Below, in pieces: positions 1-13,600 of a stretch of DNA of 64,000 nt. Position 1 is the stretch's first letter. The number at the start of each line of letters is the position of its first letter. This stretch comes from Rostratula benghalensis (lineage: Eukaryota > Chordata > Aves > Charadriiformes > Rostratulidae), in the NCBI GenBank assembly GCA_013399305.1, contig VXAI01000019.1:2293952-2357951 (forward strand). The letters are read 5' to 3'. Below the pieces are notes generated by a model. It saw only the letters and a list, made by a program, of their open reading frames with translations. It did no database searches and had not been told where the DNA came from. The position numbers and the translations under genes are program-made.

Positions 1-1911
1 AGCTCCTTGGTGAAAAATCAGTGTCAGAAATGGAAAGAGCAGAACCAAGCAGGAGCCATACGGGATTGAGCAATTTCATCCAGGTTTAGGTGGGTAAATA
101 AACAGTGCTGAGGGAGAGCACTCTCACCCAGGGACTCGGGGAAGGTATTCACACCAATTTAAAGCTGTTTCTGGCACAATATATGAGTTTATGCTGAGAT
201 CACCTTGGATGACTGGGTACCTATTTTTCCTGTTTCCAAAGAACCGTTGTCGGTGCCCAAGAAATCCAACTGAGCCAGAATGTTCTCCTGAATGTTCTCC
301 ATAAAGATGGAAGCTGTAGGAAGGAACGAGAACAGAGTTTGGGGATAAAAAGCCTTGCCACAGGCAGTGTGAGGGCGCTGCACCTCTGCTCACGGATGCT
401 ACCAAAAGATAGCATAGAGAAGGAGACTTGGACATTTCTTGTTCTGGGAAATATTAGGCCATTAAAAATCCTTCCCATGTCCTGGAAATTTGAGGAGTTG
501 AGGGGGACGTGTGCCCCATGGCAAGGACACTTGGGAAGGTCAGGTACCACCCCACTACAACTGGAGGGAAAAAGAGGTCCAAGGTAGGGCCCTGGAGGAC
601 AGGATGGTTTGAAGATGACAAAAATTACCAAGTCAGGAATGCAATAAATCACAAAGTTTGTCATTCATGTTTGTGTTATGGGTGGTTACACAGGCTTAAG
701 AGTATTTTTCCTGGCAACCAGCTATTTTTTTGCTTCAGCTTGAGATTCAAACAGACCATCTTAAGGGTCATTTTAGATATTAATGAGGGTGAAGACTCAT
801 CAACATCTGGAACAGTTTCCATCACTCTGCTTTAAAAGCAGGAAGCTCAATGGAATTCTACATTCCAGAACACACAAAAAAGGCATTTATTCCAAGCAGA
901 CAAGCACCCAACCTTCCTGGCTACATACCCATCCCAATTCTTCACCTGAGAAAGACTGAAGGTCTCTCCAAGAGCTCAAGGTTATCAGCACTTACCAAGC
1001 CACAATGGGTGGGGCATTCCTCAAGCACCCCACAGCTCCTTCTGCAGATCCCAGATCCAGAAGGATGCAGTTTCATGGCAAACAGGCAGCTCGTTACTTC
1101 TCTGAGAGGACGTGCACGTAGCCAGAGTCACCAGTTCAGCTTTCCCAGCGCGGTGGCCCTGGTGTGGCAGCCCCATGCTCTGCCAGCAAGCCCAGGCTTT
1201 GAGAGCCACAGGTGAGCTGTGCCTGGCCAAAAAGCCTGACTCGCCCTTTGCAAGGTTTTCCTCCAGGTTAAGAGCTCCCAGTCCTTCAACAGCTACTCCA
1301 TGTAAAAGACAAAGCCACGGCAGGACCCAGGCCTCCAGAAGGTGTGCCCAAATAAGCTAACACCACCCATCTGCGAGTAATTACCCACACCTCACAGGTC
1401 ACGTTTTACACAACCACACTTTCTGCACACAAAGATGCATTCTCTTTTGGAGTTGCACTGAAGCAAAAAAGAAATCACAAGAACCAATACTCAAAAGTTT
1501 GCATTAATGTACAAAAATTGATTGGGTTTTTTTATTTCAAGTAGTTGTGTCACACCAGTATCTATGTGACGAACCACCGATCACAGCTGCCTAGTCTACC
1601 CCACACAATGTACCACCTCCTCCAGGAGCTCCGTGGCATTTCAAACTTCTTAACAAACTTCTGTCATTTAGCAAAACCTTCTCACTCTATTTTTCATCCT
1701 GAGAGTAACGTTTCCAGACCTTCCTCAAAATTGCACTCCTGTCAAGCTTTGTATCTTCCACTCGTGAACAGGTTCATAAGACATGTTATGCATTGCCCAA
1801 ACCAAAAAACTGCAAAGCACATTGCAAAGGAAGAGACACAACCCCACTTCCAAACCCTGAAACATCCTGGGGAATCGGATCACATCATGGCACTTCTCAT
1901 GTGACACAAAC

Positions 1912-2130
1912 ACATAGAATCACAGAATGGTTTGCATTGGAAGGGACCTTAAAGATCACCAAGTTCCAACCCCCCTGCCCTGGGCAGGGACACCTCCCAC
2001 CAGCCCAGGTTGCTCCAAGCCCCATCCAGCCTGGCCTTGAACCCCTCCAGGGATGGGGCAGCCACAGCTTCTCTGGGCAACCTGGGCCAGGGTCTGACCA
2101 CCCTCACATCCACCGATGACAGGCAGAAGG
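1912..2130 (-). mobile_element. CR1 LINE 3' fragment
   Basis: The plus strand shows the reverse complement of a CR1 3' end. It starts with AGAATCACAGAATGG (octamer tail) and continues through TTGGAAGGGACCTTAAAGAT, the CCTGCCCTGGGCAGGGACA block and CCAGCCTGGCCTTGAAC. It is a 5'-truncated, non-coding copy. Confidence 0.95.
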
Positions 2131-3154
2131 GGCTGGAGGAAACACCTCCAAGCTGGAAAGCTGTCCCTCAGCCTGCCAGGTCCATCAGCCACACACTCTG
2201 GTAACAAGTCATTTCAAGAGTCAAAACTTACAGCAGGAGAACACTACGTGTTAAATATAAAAACGTTACAATGCTTTTTTTAAATAAAAAGCATTTTATC
2301 AGACCCCACTAAATAAAATGTGCTCACAGCACATAAAACAGAAACTCATCAGCGCAGCAAAGAAGGGAAGCACTTAAATTGTGTTTTACTGCCATACACA
2401 GGGCCAAATTAATTCTATTCTGGGAAAGGAAAGCTTGGTTTTTGAAAGCCATTTGCCGTCAAACCACAAGCACTTACTCCTAAAAAAAACAAACTTAGAG
2501 AGAAATACTGAGCATCTTAAAAGTGTAATAAATTATTGTTATTTGCAACTGCTTCTGGAACAAGTGTGCTTGCACCCCACAGGAGATGAACTTAGTTTGT
2601 ACGGACAAAGAGGCCCTCATTTAAATATTTTTTCATCCCGATCCAGTCTCAGTTGTCAACGGATTTCAACACAGGATGAGTCTCTCATCCAAGAAGATGA
2701 GAGACTTCCATTCCTCTTATGGAGAAAGCATTAAAAATCAGAGCCTGCTCCCACCTTGTGGTGCACTGGCCATGAGAAGATGAGCACCATCACTGGTGGT
2801 GATGCAGGAACTGAGTCTTGTCTCTGCACAAACTCCAGTCTCTCCCGTGTCACCAGCTCCAGCCTGGAGGCAGTTATGGAGGGGCCATTCACATCTGATT
2901 CACAGGGTGACGTGTGCTCTATGGTGGCCTTGACACTACAGTGTTTCTGCCAGTCCCCGTCTCTCCCTGACAAACCCCAATCCTCTACACACATTTTCTA
3001 ATTCATCAGCCTTCCAAGTTACCAACTTGAGAAATTAAGTCTTTTTTTTTTTTGAGCTCGCCTACCCCTCACCCTCCATATAAAAAGCCCTCGAAACATG
3101 ACTTTTGCCTCGCTCGGATGCAGGAGCAAGCTACAGAAATAAGCTTGGAGAGAG

Positions 3155-3442
3155 TAAGAGGTGATAGGACGAGAGGAAACGGCCCCAGGTTGCGCCAGGG
3201 GAGGTTCGGATGGGATATTAAGAAAAAATTTTACACTAAAAAGGGTTTTTGAGCATTGGAATGGGCTGCCCAGGGAAGGGGTTGAGGCACCATCCCAGAG
3301 GTATTTAAAAGATGGATAGACACAGTGCTTAGAGGTACAGTTGAGTGGTGGTTTTTGTCAGCGTCAGGTTGATGGTTGGACCCCATCATCTGAAAGTTCC
3401 CTTCCCACCTGGTCAGTTCCATGATTCTACGATTCTACGAAG
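3155..3442 (+). mobile_element. CR1 LINE 3' fragment
   Basis: Sense-orientation CR1. GCGCCAGGGGAGGTTCGGAT leads into GGAATGGGCTGCCCAGGGA, then GGTTGATGGTTGGACC and a terminal ATTCTACG octamer pair at about 3424-3440. It is 5'-truncated and ends with the normal 3' repeat. Confidence 0.95.
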
Positions 3443-4521
3443 TGAGCCAGGGAAGTGACACAACAAACTGGATTTACACCCTCTGCTCTGTGTATATTTT
3501 TGCAAGGCCAGAGACTATTACTGCAATAAAGTGAAAATGTCATTAACTGTCTCAAACCAGTAAATACACAGGGCAATGACTACTTCCAAACTCGTCTCGG
3601 CCTGGTTAGCGCTGTGCATCGCCCTTCTTCCCAAATGAAATCAAGCAATGGGTTTTCACCTTGACTTACTACTTCAAACAGAGTTCAATTAGGCCTCACC
3701 ACTCGGGTGACCAGCTGACAGAGACTGTAACTTCTACCTACACTACTTCCCCCATTTGCCAGGCACATCCATGGAGAAGCACGTGTTTATTCCCTGGCTG
3801 TTTGGTGCTTGAATCGGGACAGGGGAGAACCAGCCAGACAGGATTCCTGTGAGTCAACACCCATTTAACACGATGGGAGCCTGCACTTGTGGGCTCTTGA
3901 TGCAGTTACAAAGCTTTGCAGGGGATCTCATGCTCCTACAGGATCTTTGCTTTCCCATTCAGCAGCGATGCCCACCTTCGTGCAGGAGCTTCATAAAGTT
4001 ATGTCCAGATGCAGCAATTCAGGCCACGTATCTTTATTTCTCTGTAGCAGCCTGTTTTCTATTACACAGGTTTCCTGAACTCCAATATTAGTTTTCACTT
4101 GTCACACAGCATGCCTCCTGCCTTCCCTCTAAAAATTTCCACCTCATAAAAAATAAGTTTACCCTACCTAAGCACTCACTTATTTCTCAGTATTTTCTAA
4201 AGCTTAAGTCTCAGTTTGTTTCACACAGCAGCTCAGTTCGTATGACACAGCAGCTTGGACAAGTTATAGTGGCACAACTTCTCACATCTATAAAGTGGTA
4301 ATTATCTCTATAAAGTTCTTTGAAATGTTAGAATACAAGCTCCTATGCTTGAGCACAGTATTCCAGTATTTTCTTTACCTCATTCCATTTTTAAGGCCTA
4401 TTACAATTTCATCTGAAAAGGCAGCACAAAACAAAACAGGGAAACAAAGCACAAAGATGTTCTTTTCTTTCATCCACTAACTGATCCCTTTCATCTTGAA
4501 TTTGTAATAGATACATCTGCT

Positions 4522-4818
4522 NNNNNNNNNNNNNNNNNNNNNNNNNNNNNNNNNNNNNNNNNNNNNNNNNNNNNNNNNNNNNNNNNNNNNNNNNNNNNNN
4601 NNNNNNNNNNNNNNNNNNNNNNNNNNNNNNNNNNNNNNNNNNNNNNNNNNNNNNNNNNNNNNNNNNNNNNNNNNNNNNNNNNNNNNNNNNNNNNNNNNNN
4701 NNNNNNNNNNNNNNNNNNNNNNNNNNNNNNNNNNNNNNNNNNNNNNNNNNNNNNNNNNNNNNNNNNNNNNNNNNNNNNNNNNNNNNNNNNNNNNNNNNNN
4801 NNNNNNNNNNNNNNNNNN
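4522..4818. other. Assembly gap (297 N)
   Basis: The bases are all N. The right edge falls directly inside a CR1 fragment, so the gap hides that element's 3' end. The N count may be an estimate rather than the true size. Confidence 0.99.
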
Positions 4819-5125
4819 CATCTACACATATCTTAAATACCTCCAGGGCTGGTGACTCCACCACCTCCCTGGGCAGGCTGTTCCAGTGCCTGACCACCCT
4901 CTCAGGAAAGTCATTCTTCCCAATATCTAACCTGAACCTCTCCTGCTGCAACTTCAGGCCATTGCCTCTGGTCCTGTGGTTATTCCCTTGGGAGAAGAGG
5001 CCAGCACCCAGCTCTCTACAGCCTCCTTTCAGGGAGTTGTAGAGGGCAATGAGGTCTCCCCTCAGTCTCCTCCAAACTAAACATGCCCAGTTCCCTCAGC
5101 CTCTCCTCACAGGACTCATCTTTCA
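4819..5125 (-). mobile_element. CR1 LINE fragment beside the assembly gap
   Basis: Antisense CR1 whose minus-strand translation contains [20 protein letters not shown] and [14 protein letters not shown], the C-terminal tail of CR1 ORF2. The 3' end is lost in the gap. It is nearly identical to the sense copy at 25507. Confidence 0.95.
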
Positions 5126-7239
5126 GTCTTTTCTGAAGGTATCTTTTGCTGGGACAGGCCTCCTGATTCCCTCCAGCTGTAACCCATTTGCAATGCCCAG
5201 ATGTACCCAATAACGCTTAACCGAGGCATCTTCTAAAGAGTTATTTCCACCAGAGCCTAGTTTCACAGTAATTAACGGATTAAAATCTTTCTCTGGGTGT
5301 TAGAGCTCACAAATCTTCAACCTCTTGCCAAAAATATTCTTGTCCAACAGCAGCTGCGTGTTACAGGGACCTGGAGAATCAGTGAAGCTCCCCTGCTTTC
5401 CAGCAGCTACCTGTCAGGTCCCAGCTGGGTTTGCTTTACTGGGGGAAGCGACTGGGTTAGTACTCAAATACTCTCCTTGATGAACAGCAAATATTCAATT
5501 CCTCAAATTCAAGATAGTCTCTTTTGCATTCTGTTAGAATATTGGTTTGGTTTTTTAAATCTAAACCACAAAAGTTATCTAAATTAAGTATCCTTATTTT
5601 ATCTCGCAAAAAAGAATATGTCTGTTTTGGGAAGCCAGATTTAAAGAGCAGAATTACACTTTGGATGAAAATCCCAATGAGAACTGGCCAAGCATGGTGT
5701 TACATTCTAGAAAACCAAAACTATAGATTTAGCTCAAAGACAGTTTGAGTAAAAAAAATAAAATAGGCCTGCCAACATATTTTGGATTTACAGGCCAGAA
5801 GTCTGACTGTTCCCAAACTCTTTTACTATGAATGGGTTTGGGTTCAGTGACACAATGTGTCGTTCTGCTCCCTCAGCAGGACAGGCATGGCTCAGTTGGT
5901 AAAACTTTTCTGCTGAACTTCCACAAAAGCCAGGACAAATTTTTCTGATGCGTGTGTTCACGTATTCCAAGATGGAAAATGTAAAGTGCTAAGAAGTTCC
6001 CAAGAAAACCAGTAGCTCGACTCTTAGTTTATACTCTTATACTCTTAGCTTATACTCCCCAATTAGATGTATTTATTCATCTAGAAGACCAGAAATGTCT
6101 GTTTGTAGATAAACATTTTACCATCTAAAGTTGGTTTTGTTTTTTTAAACAGCCTGGATGTGGTAAACCATGCATTAAAATGGAGGATGAAAATGTAGCA
6201 TTTGTCGATTCACACTTCACAGTCCCAAAGCTGATCGAGTCACTCTGACAACTCATTGCCTTTTCACCCGAAAGCTAAATCTCCCTTAAACAGTGAAAAC
6301 CAGATCTAAAGCCAAGCTGGCACCGTGCTGTTCGGAGAAACGCCCTCCACCCCCAAGATGTAAGAGTTTGTTCTTGGCAGTGAGTTAGAGGCCCAACCTC
6401 CCCAGCTCCCATCGGAGTCCCCACAGCCTCAGCCTCCTCAGCTGGTGATGTAATTTCACAGGACATCACAAAACCAACCAGAATTTGGGATTTTTCCTTC
6501 CTGAGGGAGCACCTGGCTCCCACCCACGGCTGTGGACTTCTCAGGCACCCCTTCCCACCCCACCCCAGCACTGGTGGTCCTTCACTCTCAACCCGTCCCA
6601 CAGCGTGGGACGTACCCCTAACACTTTGGGTACAAGCAAGACCTATGAAATGAGACCCATAACCATGTTGGGTTTTTATTTTCCTTCCTGACTGGATGCC
6701 TGAACTGGCTCCTCCAGGCCAGGCGAGCACCAGCCTGGGCAGACGGGAGGGCAGGGCCGCAGGAGCGGCAGCCACGGCCTGGCTTACCACAGACTAAACC
6801 ACATATTAAAAGCCTCTGTGAATGTGTCTGTTACCAGAGGGACGAGAAATAAATTCAAAATTAATATGCAAAATGAATACCAGGGAAAGTTAAAAGACCA
6901 ACTCAAATGCAGTGGTGTGAATTTCAGAGGTGAAAGCAGCAAAAGGTTAACGGAAGATGGCTTTTCCTTGGCACTTCGTGCACTCATTGTCAATGCCTGA
7001 TTTCACCATTTCCTCTGTACTGCCGCTTGTCCTTTCTCCTTTCAGCTTGAAAACAGGAAAATCCTTATGAACTCACTGGAACTCCCAGGGGACCAGGGGT
7101 AGGGCAGTAGTCTAGAAAGACTAAACTTGCTTTTGGGATTAGCCCGCAGCCTGACCCGAGTTCCTAGCAGCGCTGGTGCACACACAGCTCTCTGACCATG
7201 GGAAAAACTCGGTACAGGGGGCATTCACTGCCACCAAGT

Positions 7240-7410
7240 TAGAGTTGGAATGGTTAGAGTTGGAAGAGAACATCAAGGTCATTGAGTTCCAACCCCCCTG
7301 CCCTGGGCAGGGACACCTCCCACCAGATCAGGTTGCTCCAAGCCTGGCCTTGAACCCCTCCGGGGGCTGGGGCAGCCACAGCTTCTCTGGGCAACCTGTT
7401 CCTGGATGCC
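7240..7410 (-). mobile_element. CR1 LINE 3' fragment
   Basis: Antisense CR1 with GTTCCAACCCCCCTGCCCTG and GGGCAGCCACAGCTTCTCTG. The segment GTTAGAGTTGGAATG / GTTAGAGTTGGAAGA is doubled near its left edge, and the usual octamer tail is not clear. Confidence 0.92.
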
Positions 7411-10386
7411 AGGGGGGTTTCCAGCTGGTATTAACCCAGTGCAACGGGGGCTCCCGCCAGGTAGAAACTGGCTTTTTAGGATTTCTACATTCAGAAGACT
7501 CTCAGTGAAGGTAGTTAAGGACAGAAATTCCCTGCACAAACCCTGACAGCTCAAGCGTGAAGGTATTCTCCGAGCCAGGTATTAATACTGACAGCTCCGA
7601 GATAACAACAAACAGGTCTGAGCCCAGGCAGAGTTTTGTGAGAGATTCCTGCTGGGCTGGAACCACCACCGCAGCCTTGCTCAATCTCCTGTAACCCTTC
7701 CAGGGCAGCCTCTCACCTCCACTGCACATGGGCCGACTGCGTTTTGGACAGAAGTCATTGCCAGCAAGTCCAGCTCTGCTCCTCAGCTCTCCCATTCCAA
7801 ACCAGCTCGTAAAGAAGACATTTAAAACGGGAAAGCAAACTGAAAGGAACCCAACAGCTGAATCACCTCCCAGTAACTCCAGCTTTGCTGAGCAGTGGGA
7901 GAGACTGGGGCTGGGCTTCAAGTGACCCAAGGGCTCACTCCAGCTCATCGTCATTTGGCCAGGCAGCCTGTCCTCAACCCCATCTCACCATCACATTGGC
8001 TCTGCCCACCCCTTAGGACAGTCCACACCACTGATGTGGCAGAAAAGTGTCCTCTCCCCGGCTGGGTGAGCTTTCCAGTAGCTGGAAGCTGAACCAGCCT
8101 TTTGTGAGGAGAGACCAGCACCAGGAGGCCAGAGCAGGACCTTCCTCTGGCTACAGCGAGCTGTTCCATCAGCTTACACTGCATCACATCACTTCACACT
8201 CACTCTGCTGGGAGGAGTGGAAGAACAGCTTTGCTCTTCATGTCATCAGCAGAGCACTACTTTTTAACTGATTTATTTTTTAAACTATAAAAGCTGGAGC
8301 TACTTTCAGTTGGCTCAGCAGTAGTTAAGCCCCTGCCTTTTGAGCTAAAGTCTAACTTCAAGTTTCCCCCCACGTTTTCCCAAAAGAGTTTGAAAACTAC
8401 ACCAAAGGGGTCCCCAAGGAATCCTTCAGAAAAATAAACCTACGGCCAGATGGCATTAAGTTAGCTGTAAGAGACTCCACACACCTCACCAGAAAGGAAA
8501 AACACTCTAAACCAAGGAACAAAACCAAAACAAACCACAAAACCTAAAAAAAAAACTTCTCACAGTGTTCCCTAAATCACACAAATCCTACAGGATGTCT
8601 CCCCCAGCAAACTACCAGAGTGAGAGTATTCCTCACACCTCCATGGTCCTTCTCACCCCTGCGGTAACCACAGAAGAACTCTTCAGCAAGCACCTTATCC
8701 TGGGAAAGGGCAGAACAACCTCAATACCAGTGCTAGGAAACTACGTCACTATGCCATATTTAGCCCAGTTTCACGTGGTAAGACTTAATGCTCTAAGATT
8801 ATGGATTTGATACAATTTGATTGAAAGAAAATTTCTGTCTACAGAAGAGCAACGAAGAGGAAGGAGGAGAAAAATTACTAGTGTCCTCCACACAGTTCTC
8901 TTACTTCTAACATGTTTGGGGTTTTTTTTAAACTATTCCCATTATTCTAAAAACAAAACAAAAAATAGCATGTTTAGACTAAATGCCCTGTAACATGGCC
9001 TGAAAGAAGCAAATACATTTAACAGGCTTCTCATTAAACGTGACGCTGATAAAGTATTCCTGTCTTTTAAAAGGTTGCAATATAGAATATTTGAGAGAAG
9101 AACTCCGGCCAAGATGTTTAATTATAAATGTTACCAAAAAGAAAAAAAAAATCAAGGTGCTTATTATAGAGTAATTAGAAGACTGTGCAGAAGTTTAGCA
9201 GGGAGAATTTCCCATATGGATTTCACAATTCCCATCAGGTAGCAGCCATTCAGAAACCCCCTTTCAAATGACTTGGAAGATCCAGGAGCAGTTCCTTCAC
9301 AGATAAAGGTGTTCCAGCCCAGAGTTCAAAAAACCCAAGCAAAGCAAACCACAGAAGTGGCTCAGAGCCACTGCTCTTACAGAGATGAGCCAGGCTTGGA
9401 CTTAAATGCAGCTTTTTCAGATGAAACGAGAGCGAGCAGATATTATCCCACAAGAAGAGAACGTTACGTTTCTGGCAGCACACTGAGACAGCTCAGTGCT
9501 TTTTTTGTACATCAGACTAAAAAAAAAAAAAAACCACCGCATACCAGAACAGCTGAAATAAATTGATACCAATCTTGGAACACGAGTTACAAATGAAAAC
9601 GAAACTGCTAATAAAGACTGTATCAACGGTTGCAGCATAAGGCCAAAACTGTTCTAATTTCCTCAACTTCAGATTTTGCTTTTCTCCAATCTTTTCAAAG
9701 CAGACCAAAAGTTTCTAGCGCAAGATCAAACCACTTAGGTCATTACACATATCAAACAGATTAAAAAACAAACATTTAAAAAGCATGTAAAAAAAAAGTC
9801 ATCAAAACCACAAACATTAAAGCAAACCAGATTAATTCCATTCTAAATTCCTGATGCACGTGTAAATATTTCTTGTAATGAAATGTTGACAAGTTTAAGA
9901 CGCCACCAATAATGAAGGATTCAATAAAAACAGTTCTTGTAACTCACACTTCATCCTGAATAGCTCAAAACCATATCTCCCCCTTCTGTACTCTTCTGTC
10001 CAATGTCAGATAACAAAGCAAGGGCATGCAGATTATCTCTTGAAATTAATCTTTCTTCCTACAAGGGCAGAACTTGAAGTATATACTCGGAGAAGTGCTC
10101 AGCCCTGAAGGACTCTCTGACTACAAACATTTGAAAACTCCTTTTCTAGAAAGGATGAGAAGCTGCAAAGGGGCCATAAAAGTCAGTGCCAGGGGTTTTA
10201 TTTTTTCTCATCCAACAGATGCCCGGAGCATCATTGCTGCTACCTGCCCAGGAAACCAGAAATCCCCCTACCGGAAACACAGATGTGATGTACCGGTGTA
10301 TCAATATTTCAGTAAACCCTTGTTGAGAAGATTTCAACAAATGGAAGCTGACATTGATCAGTTGCCAGTTTTGTTTTTTTTTTTAC

Positions 10387-10604
10387 CTCAGACTGCAGGT
10401 GCTGGATCACAACCGTTAACGCTTCGAACTTCTGGTTGGTGCTCGCCAGGAACTTCTTCAGCTGGAGGATGATTCCGCTTTGGGCCTCGCATTTTGTTCT
10501 GTACTGCGACAGCTCGGACGGTTTGGCGCCGGCCGAACGCGCGTCCGTGGGGGCTTGGGCCTGGATGCACGAGCTCTTGGGACTCCACTGCTTGCCCTTG
10601 TCAA
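10387..10604 (-). CDS. MTUS1: MTUS1 first shared exon, start of the common C-terminal region
   Basis: This 218-base exon has the acceptor TTGTTTCAG above 10604 and a donor GTAAAA from 10386. It reads two bases (completing Val) and 72 codons, ending in phase 0 at HLQSE. The peptide DKGKQWSPKSSCIQAQAP followed by SELSQYRTKCEAQSG and ILQLKKFLAS, KFEALTVVIQHLQSE aligns closely with the known human sequence (TKCENQSGFILQLKQLLA, KFEALTVVIQHLLSE). The first third is variable and the last 35 residues are highly conserved, marking the start of the ATIP coiled coil. The following human exon would begin REEAL; it was not found between here and position 1. The acceptor tract carries a CTG repeat and the donor is followed by a long A run. 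Confidence 0.96.
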
Positions 10605-13600
10605 CTGAAACAACAGCAGCAGCAGTTAAATCAACGTGTGCTTCCAAATCTTTAAAAGAGAGATGCAAAAGAAAGTAGTTAGATATCTTTAAAAACGCTT
10701 CCTGAAAGACAAACTAGGAGGGGAAGGGTTGTTTCAGTAGCTCTTTTTCTAGCGCCATAACCTCACATGCAGCTTTCTGCTCTTCATCCTCACCTTCACG
10801 TCTTCTGTGCCTTACTTTCCAGCATACTCCTCACGCCGTGCTCCAAATAAACATTTTCATAAAATATGAGATCTCTCTCATCTCACCTGGTAACTTATTT
10901 CTAACCTAAGAAGTTTGCAGCATGGATTTTGTTTTTTCCTGCGCTCGAAAGCACCGCTGAAGACAAACCCACTTTCTGCAGGTTTACTTGGTCTTTTCCT
11001 TCCTTTCAAAACTTTCAATGCAAAAACTCCCCTCTCTGCAGCTCAGATGTGAGCTTTATAAACTGGAGGGAGGTCTTGCAGCATTTCTAAGAGTCAGCAA
11101 TTTCAGTCACAAGGATGAGACTTTAAGAAAACCAAACAAAAAGCCTCCAAAATTTAATCTGTACCCAGTTCGCCCCGCCACTGTGCACGGGCCAAGAATT
11201 ACATCGTTGATTTAATATCCCTGGTTATGTTGCAAGCTCAGTCCCTCCACAGTACACAGCCACCTCCTGTCAGGGGAAACCACGTCAGGCATCCAGCGCT
11301 TGACTCGTCAACACCACGGAGGGTTCCGGGCGTCTCCGCTGCCTTGGGAGTGGAACGGGAGCCCCAGCAGACAGGGCCCGTCTTCCCCGTTTGATCCCAC
11401 AGGGGAGGGAGCCAACGCTTCTGCAATAAAAGGGCTGATGCAATACCTAACCATCCCTTGGCAATTTCATGGAGACATCTGAGCGGATTAACTTTGGACA
11501 GTTTCAACTTCACAAGATTTCTTCAAGATAAAAATGGGGAAAAAAAAAACAAACCCAAACCCGAGAGGTGAGATTTGGAGAAAAGAAAAATAGGAGCGTA
11601 GGGAAAACCCCAGGAGATTAAACCAACCAACTCAAAGTAGCTGCTCGTGAATCCTTTCTGAAGCCCAGCCAACTGGTTTGCAGGTTATCAAGTGATTCTG
11701 GAGTAGTCCCAGAGGCGTAAAGTCCACTCACACAACTGGGGATGGCTTTAATAACAAAAGCTGTGATTCTCAGGTAACGTGAGGCTGACTGACAAACCAG
11801 CGATGGCGGGAACACATCAGTCCTTCACAGCCTTCACTTGTTCTCAAAGTGTTTGAAAACATCTCCCCTGTTCCAGATATGGATGTCCTCTGTGTCTCTC
11901 TGACTGACCCAGGTACCAACTGTCTCCTGAACCTCATAATTTTCCAAATAAATCCTCTCTAACCAAGATTTTTCTGCCATCCCTCATAGTTTGTCAGCAT
12001 ACCATGTTCAGATGCTCCTGTGTTGTAGGAGATGTCAGTACACTTCTGCTCACAGATGCTGACTGTTTGAGGGTGTATTCTTCATTAGAAACACAGTCTT
12101 GCAGTTTAATAGTAGAGCTATTAAAAGGTATATCAACACGATAAGCCAAATCAAAATACAAATCTGCAAGAGGAAAAAGATCAAGCTTGGCTGCCAGTTC
12201 CAATTAGCTTATTGTCCCCATCATTTTAACTAATGGGACCACTTCTTTTCTCCACAGCGTGGACATAAGGATGCCCTTTGAGTAGACCTCTTTAAAAGAG
12301 CAACAGTTCACAATTTGAGAGCTACCATCTCAGATTCCCAGCAAACTTGCTTAGGAAAATACTGATTTCTTTCTGAAGCTCCTTAAAAAAAAAAAAAAAA
12401 AATCACAACAGATGATAATCAGAGAAGAGAGGGAGGGGAAGAAAGAGGAGGGAGTGGAGGATGAACACGTACAGTCAGTCCTTGCTCTCCTGGCTCACGT
12501 ACTCCTGCTCTCTCATATATTCCACCTCCCTTCCTGAACACTCCACTTATTGTAAGTGGAGAACTAGAGCACTCTTCTTGATTTAAGGCCACTGGGTAAA
12601 TTCACTGATGCAGATGCTAATGCCATCATTTAATTAACTATATGAAATGACTTGCACCTCCGTTTCCAGGACCCTGACAGAGCTGCGTTAGATCTGAACG
12701 TACATTTACAGAAAATTTTTATTCTGGGAAACCAAACGACATCCCATACCCAATGATACCCAATGAAGTTATTTCATTTAACTACAGTGATACAGCAGCT
12801 AACCACAAATGATACAACATTCCAGATACCCACTGTTTCCAGAGCTCAGCCCACTTTTTGTCAGTTTGCCACCATGGATTTTATCGTGGCACCCAAACTA
12901 CCACATCTTTTCCTCAAAGCTGACTTTATCACCGAACCAAGCCATACCTGGAGACAACACTGGACAAAAACCCCACACTGGAGAAATCCAGTGATGTTCT
13001 TGTTAGCAATTTCATCAGAGACCTGTGCTACACAAGGCCACTTCACACATTGAAAATAATTTTTCTGCTTGTGTGAGCCCTCCCCAGCACAAGCTGCCTC
13101 TGCAGATTAACCCCAGTGATGCTCCAGTGCTTATTCATGGCCTATGTACCTCTGGGTCCAGATTTGTAGAGCAGGCAGGCTGTGATGGCAAAACAAAAGC
13201 CACTCTTTCATTAAAAGGAAAGCATCATGAGTCTAATTACCACTACAACACAGCGGTGAGGAGCTCTAAATTGAAGGCAGCTTTGGGTACCAGCCCAAGT
13301 CCTCCTCACTCTGGCCTTTTTCCTTGCACCCTCACACAGACTCACTCGTAAAGCAGAACAATTTCCACCTTTCGCTTCGGTTCTGGACTCCTCTCCAACA
13401 GGTTCAAACCTAGTGAAAATGCTCCATTTCTCAAGCCTAGAAATCAGATTTTTCAAGTAGCACCTGTAGCACGGTGGCCAGCCAGACACACCGCCGTCTA
13501 AGGTCCTATCCTTCTTCAGCCCAATAAAGAATTAAAAATAAATTAGCAGCGGTTTTGCGAAGACTAAGCCTTTTGATCACTGTATCTTTCACAGAAGATG

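Larger units (their letters stand above)
1..10386 (-). other. MTUS1 intron after the shared exon, no coding exon found
   Basis: This stretch lies downstream of the donor at 10386. I looked on the minus strand for the next coiled-coil exon and did not find it. Contents seen are CR1 fragments at about 1912, 3155, 4819 and 7240, an assembly gap at 4522-4818 and several A-rich runs. A missing exon inside the gap is possible but not supported. ORFs here are short or random-looking. Confidence 0.7.

Noticed and set aside
4409..4951. 180-codon minus-strand frame
   Set aside because: It crosses the assembly gap. Only the CR1 ORF2 tail is real sequence.
6275..6790. 171-codon minus-strand open frame in the downstream intron
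   Set aside because: Gly/Ser/Ala-rich with no domain or heptads, not flanked by splice sites that fit MTUS1 phase. It sits in a locally GC-rich patch where stops are rarer.
10436..10678. Plus-strand open frame over the shared exon
   Set aside because: It is the antisense shadow of the conserved MTUS1 exon.
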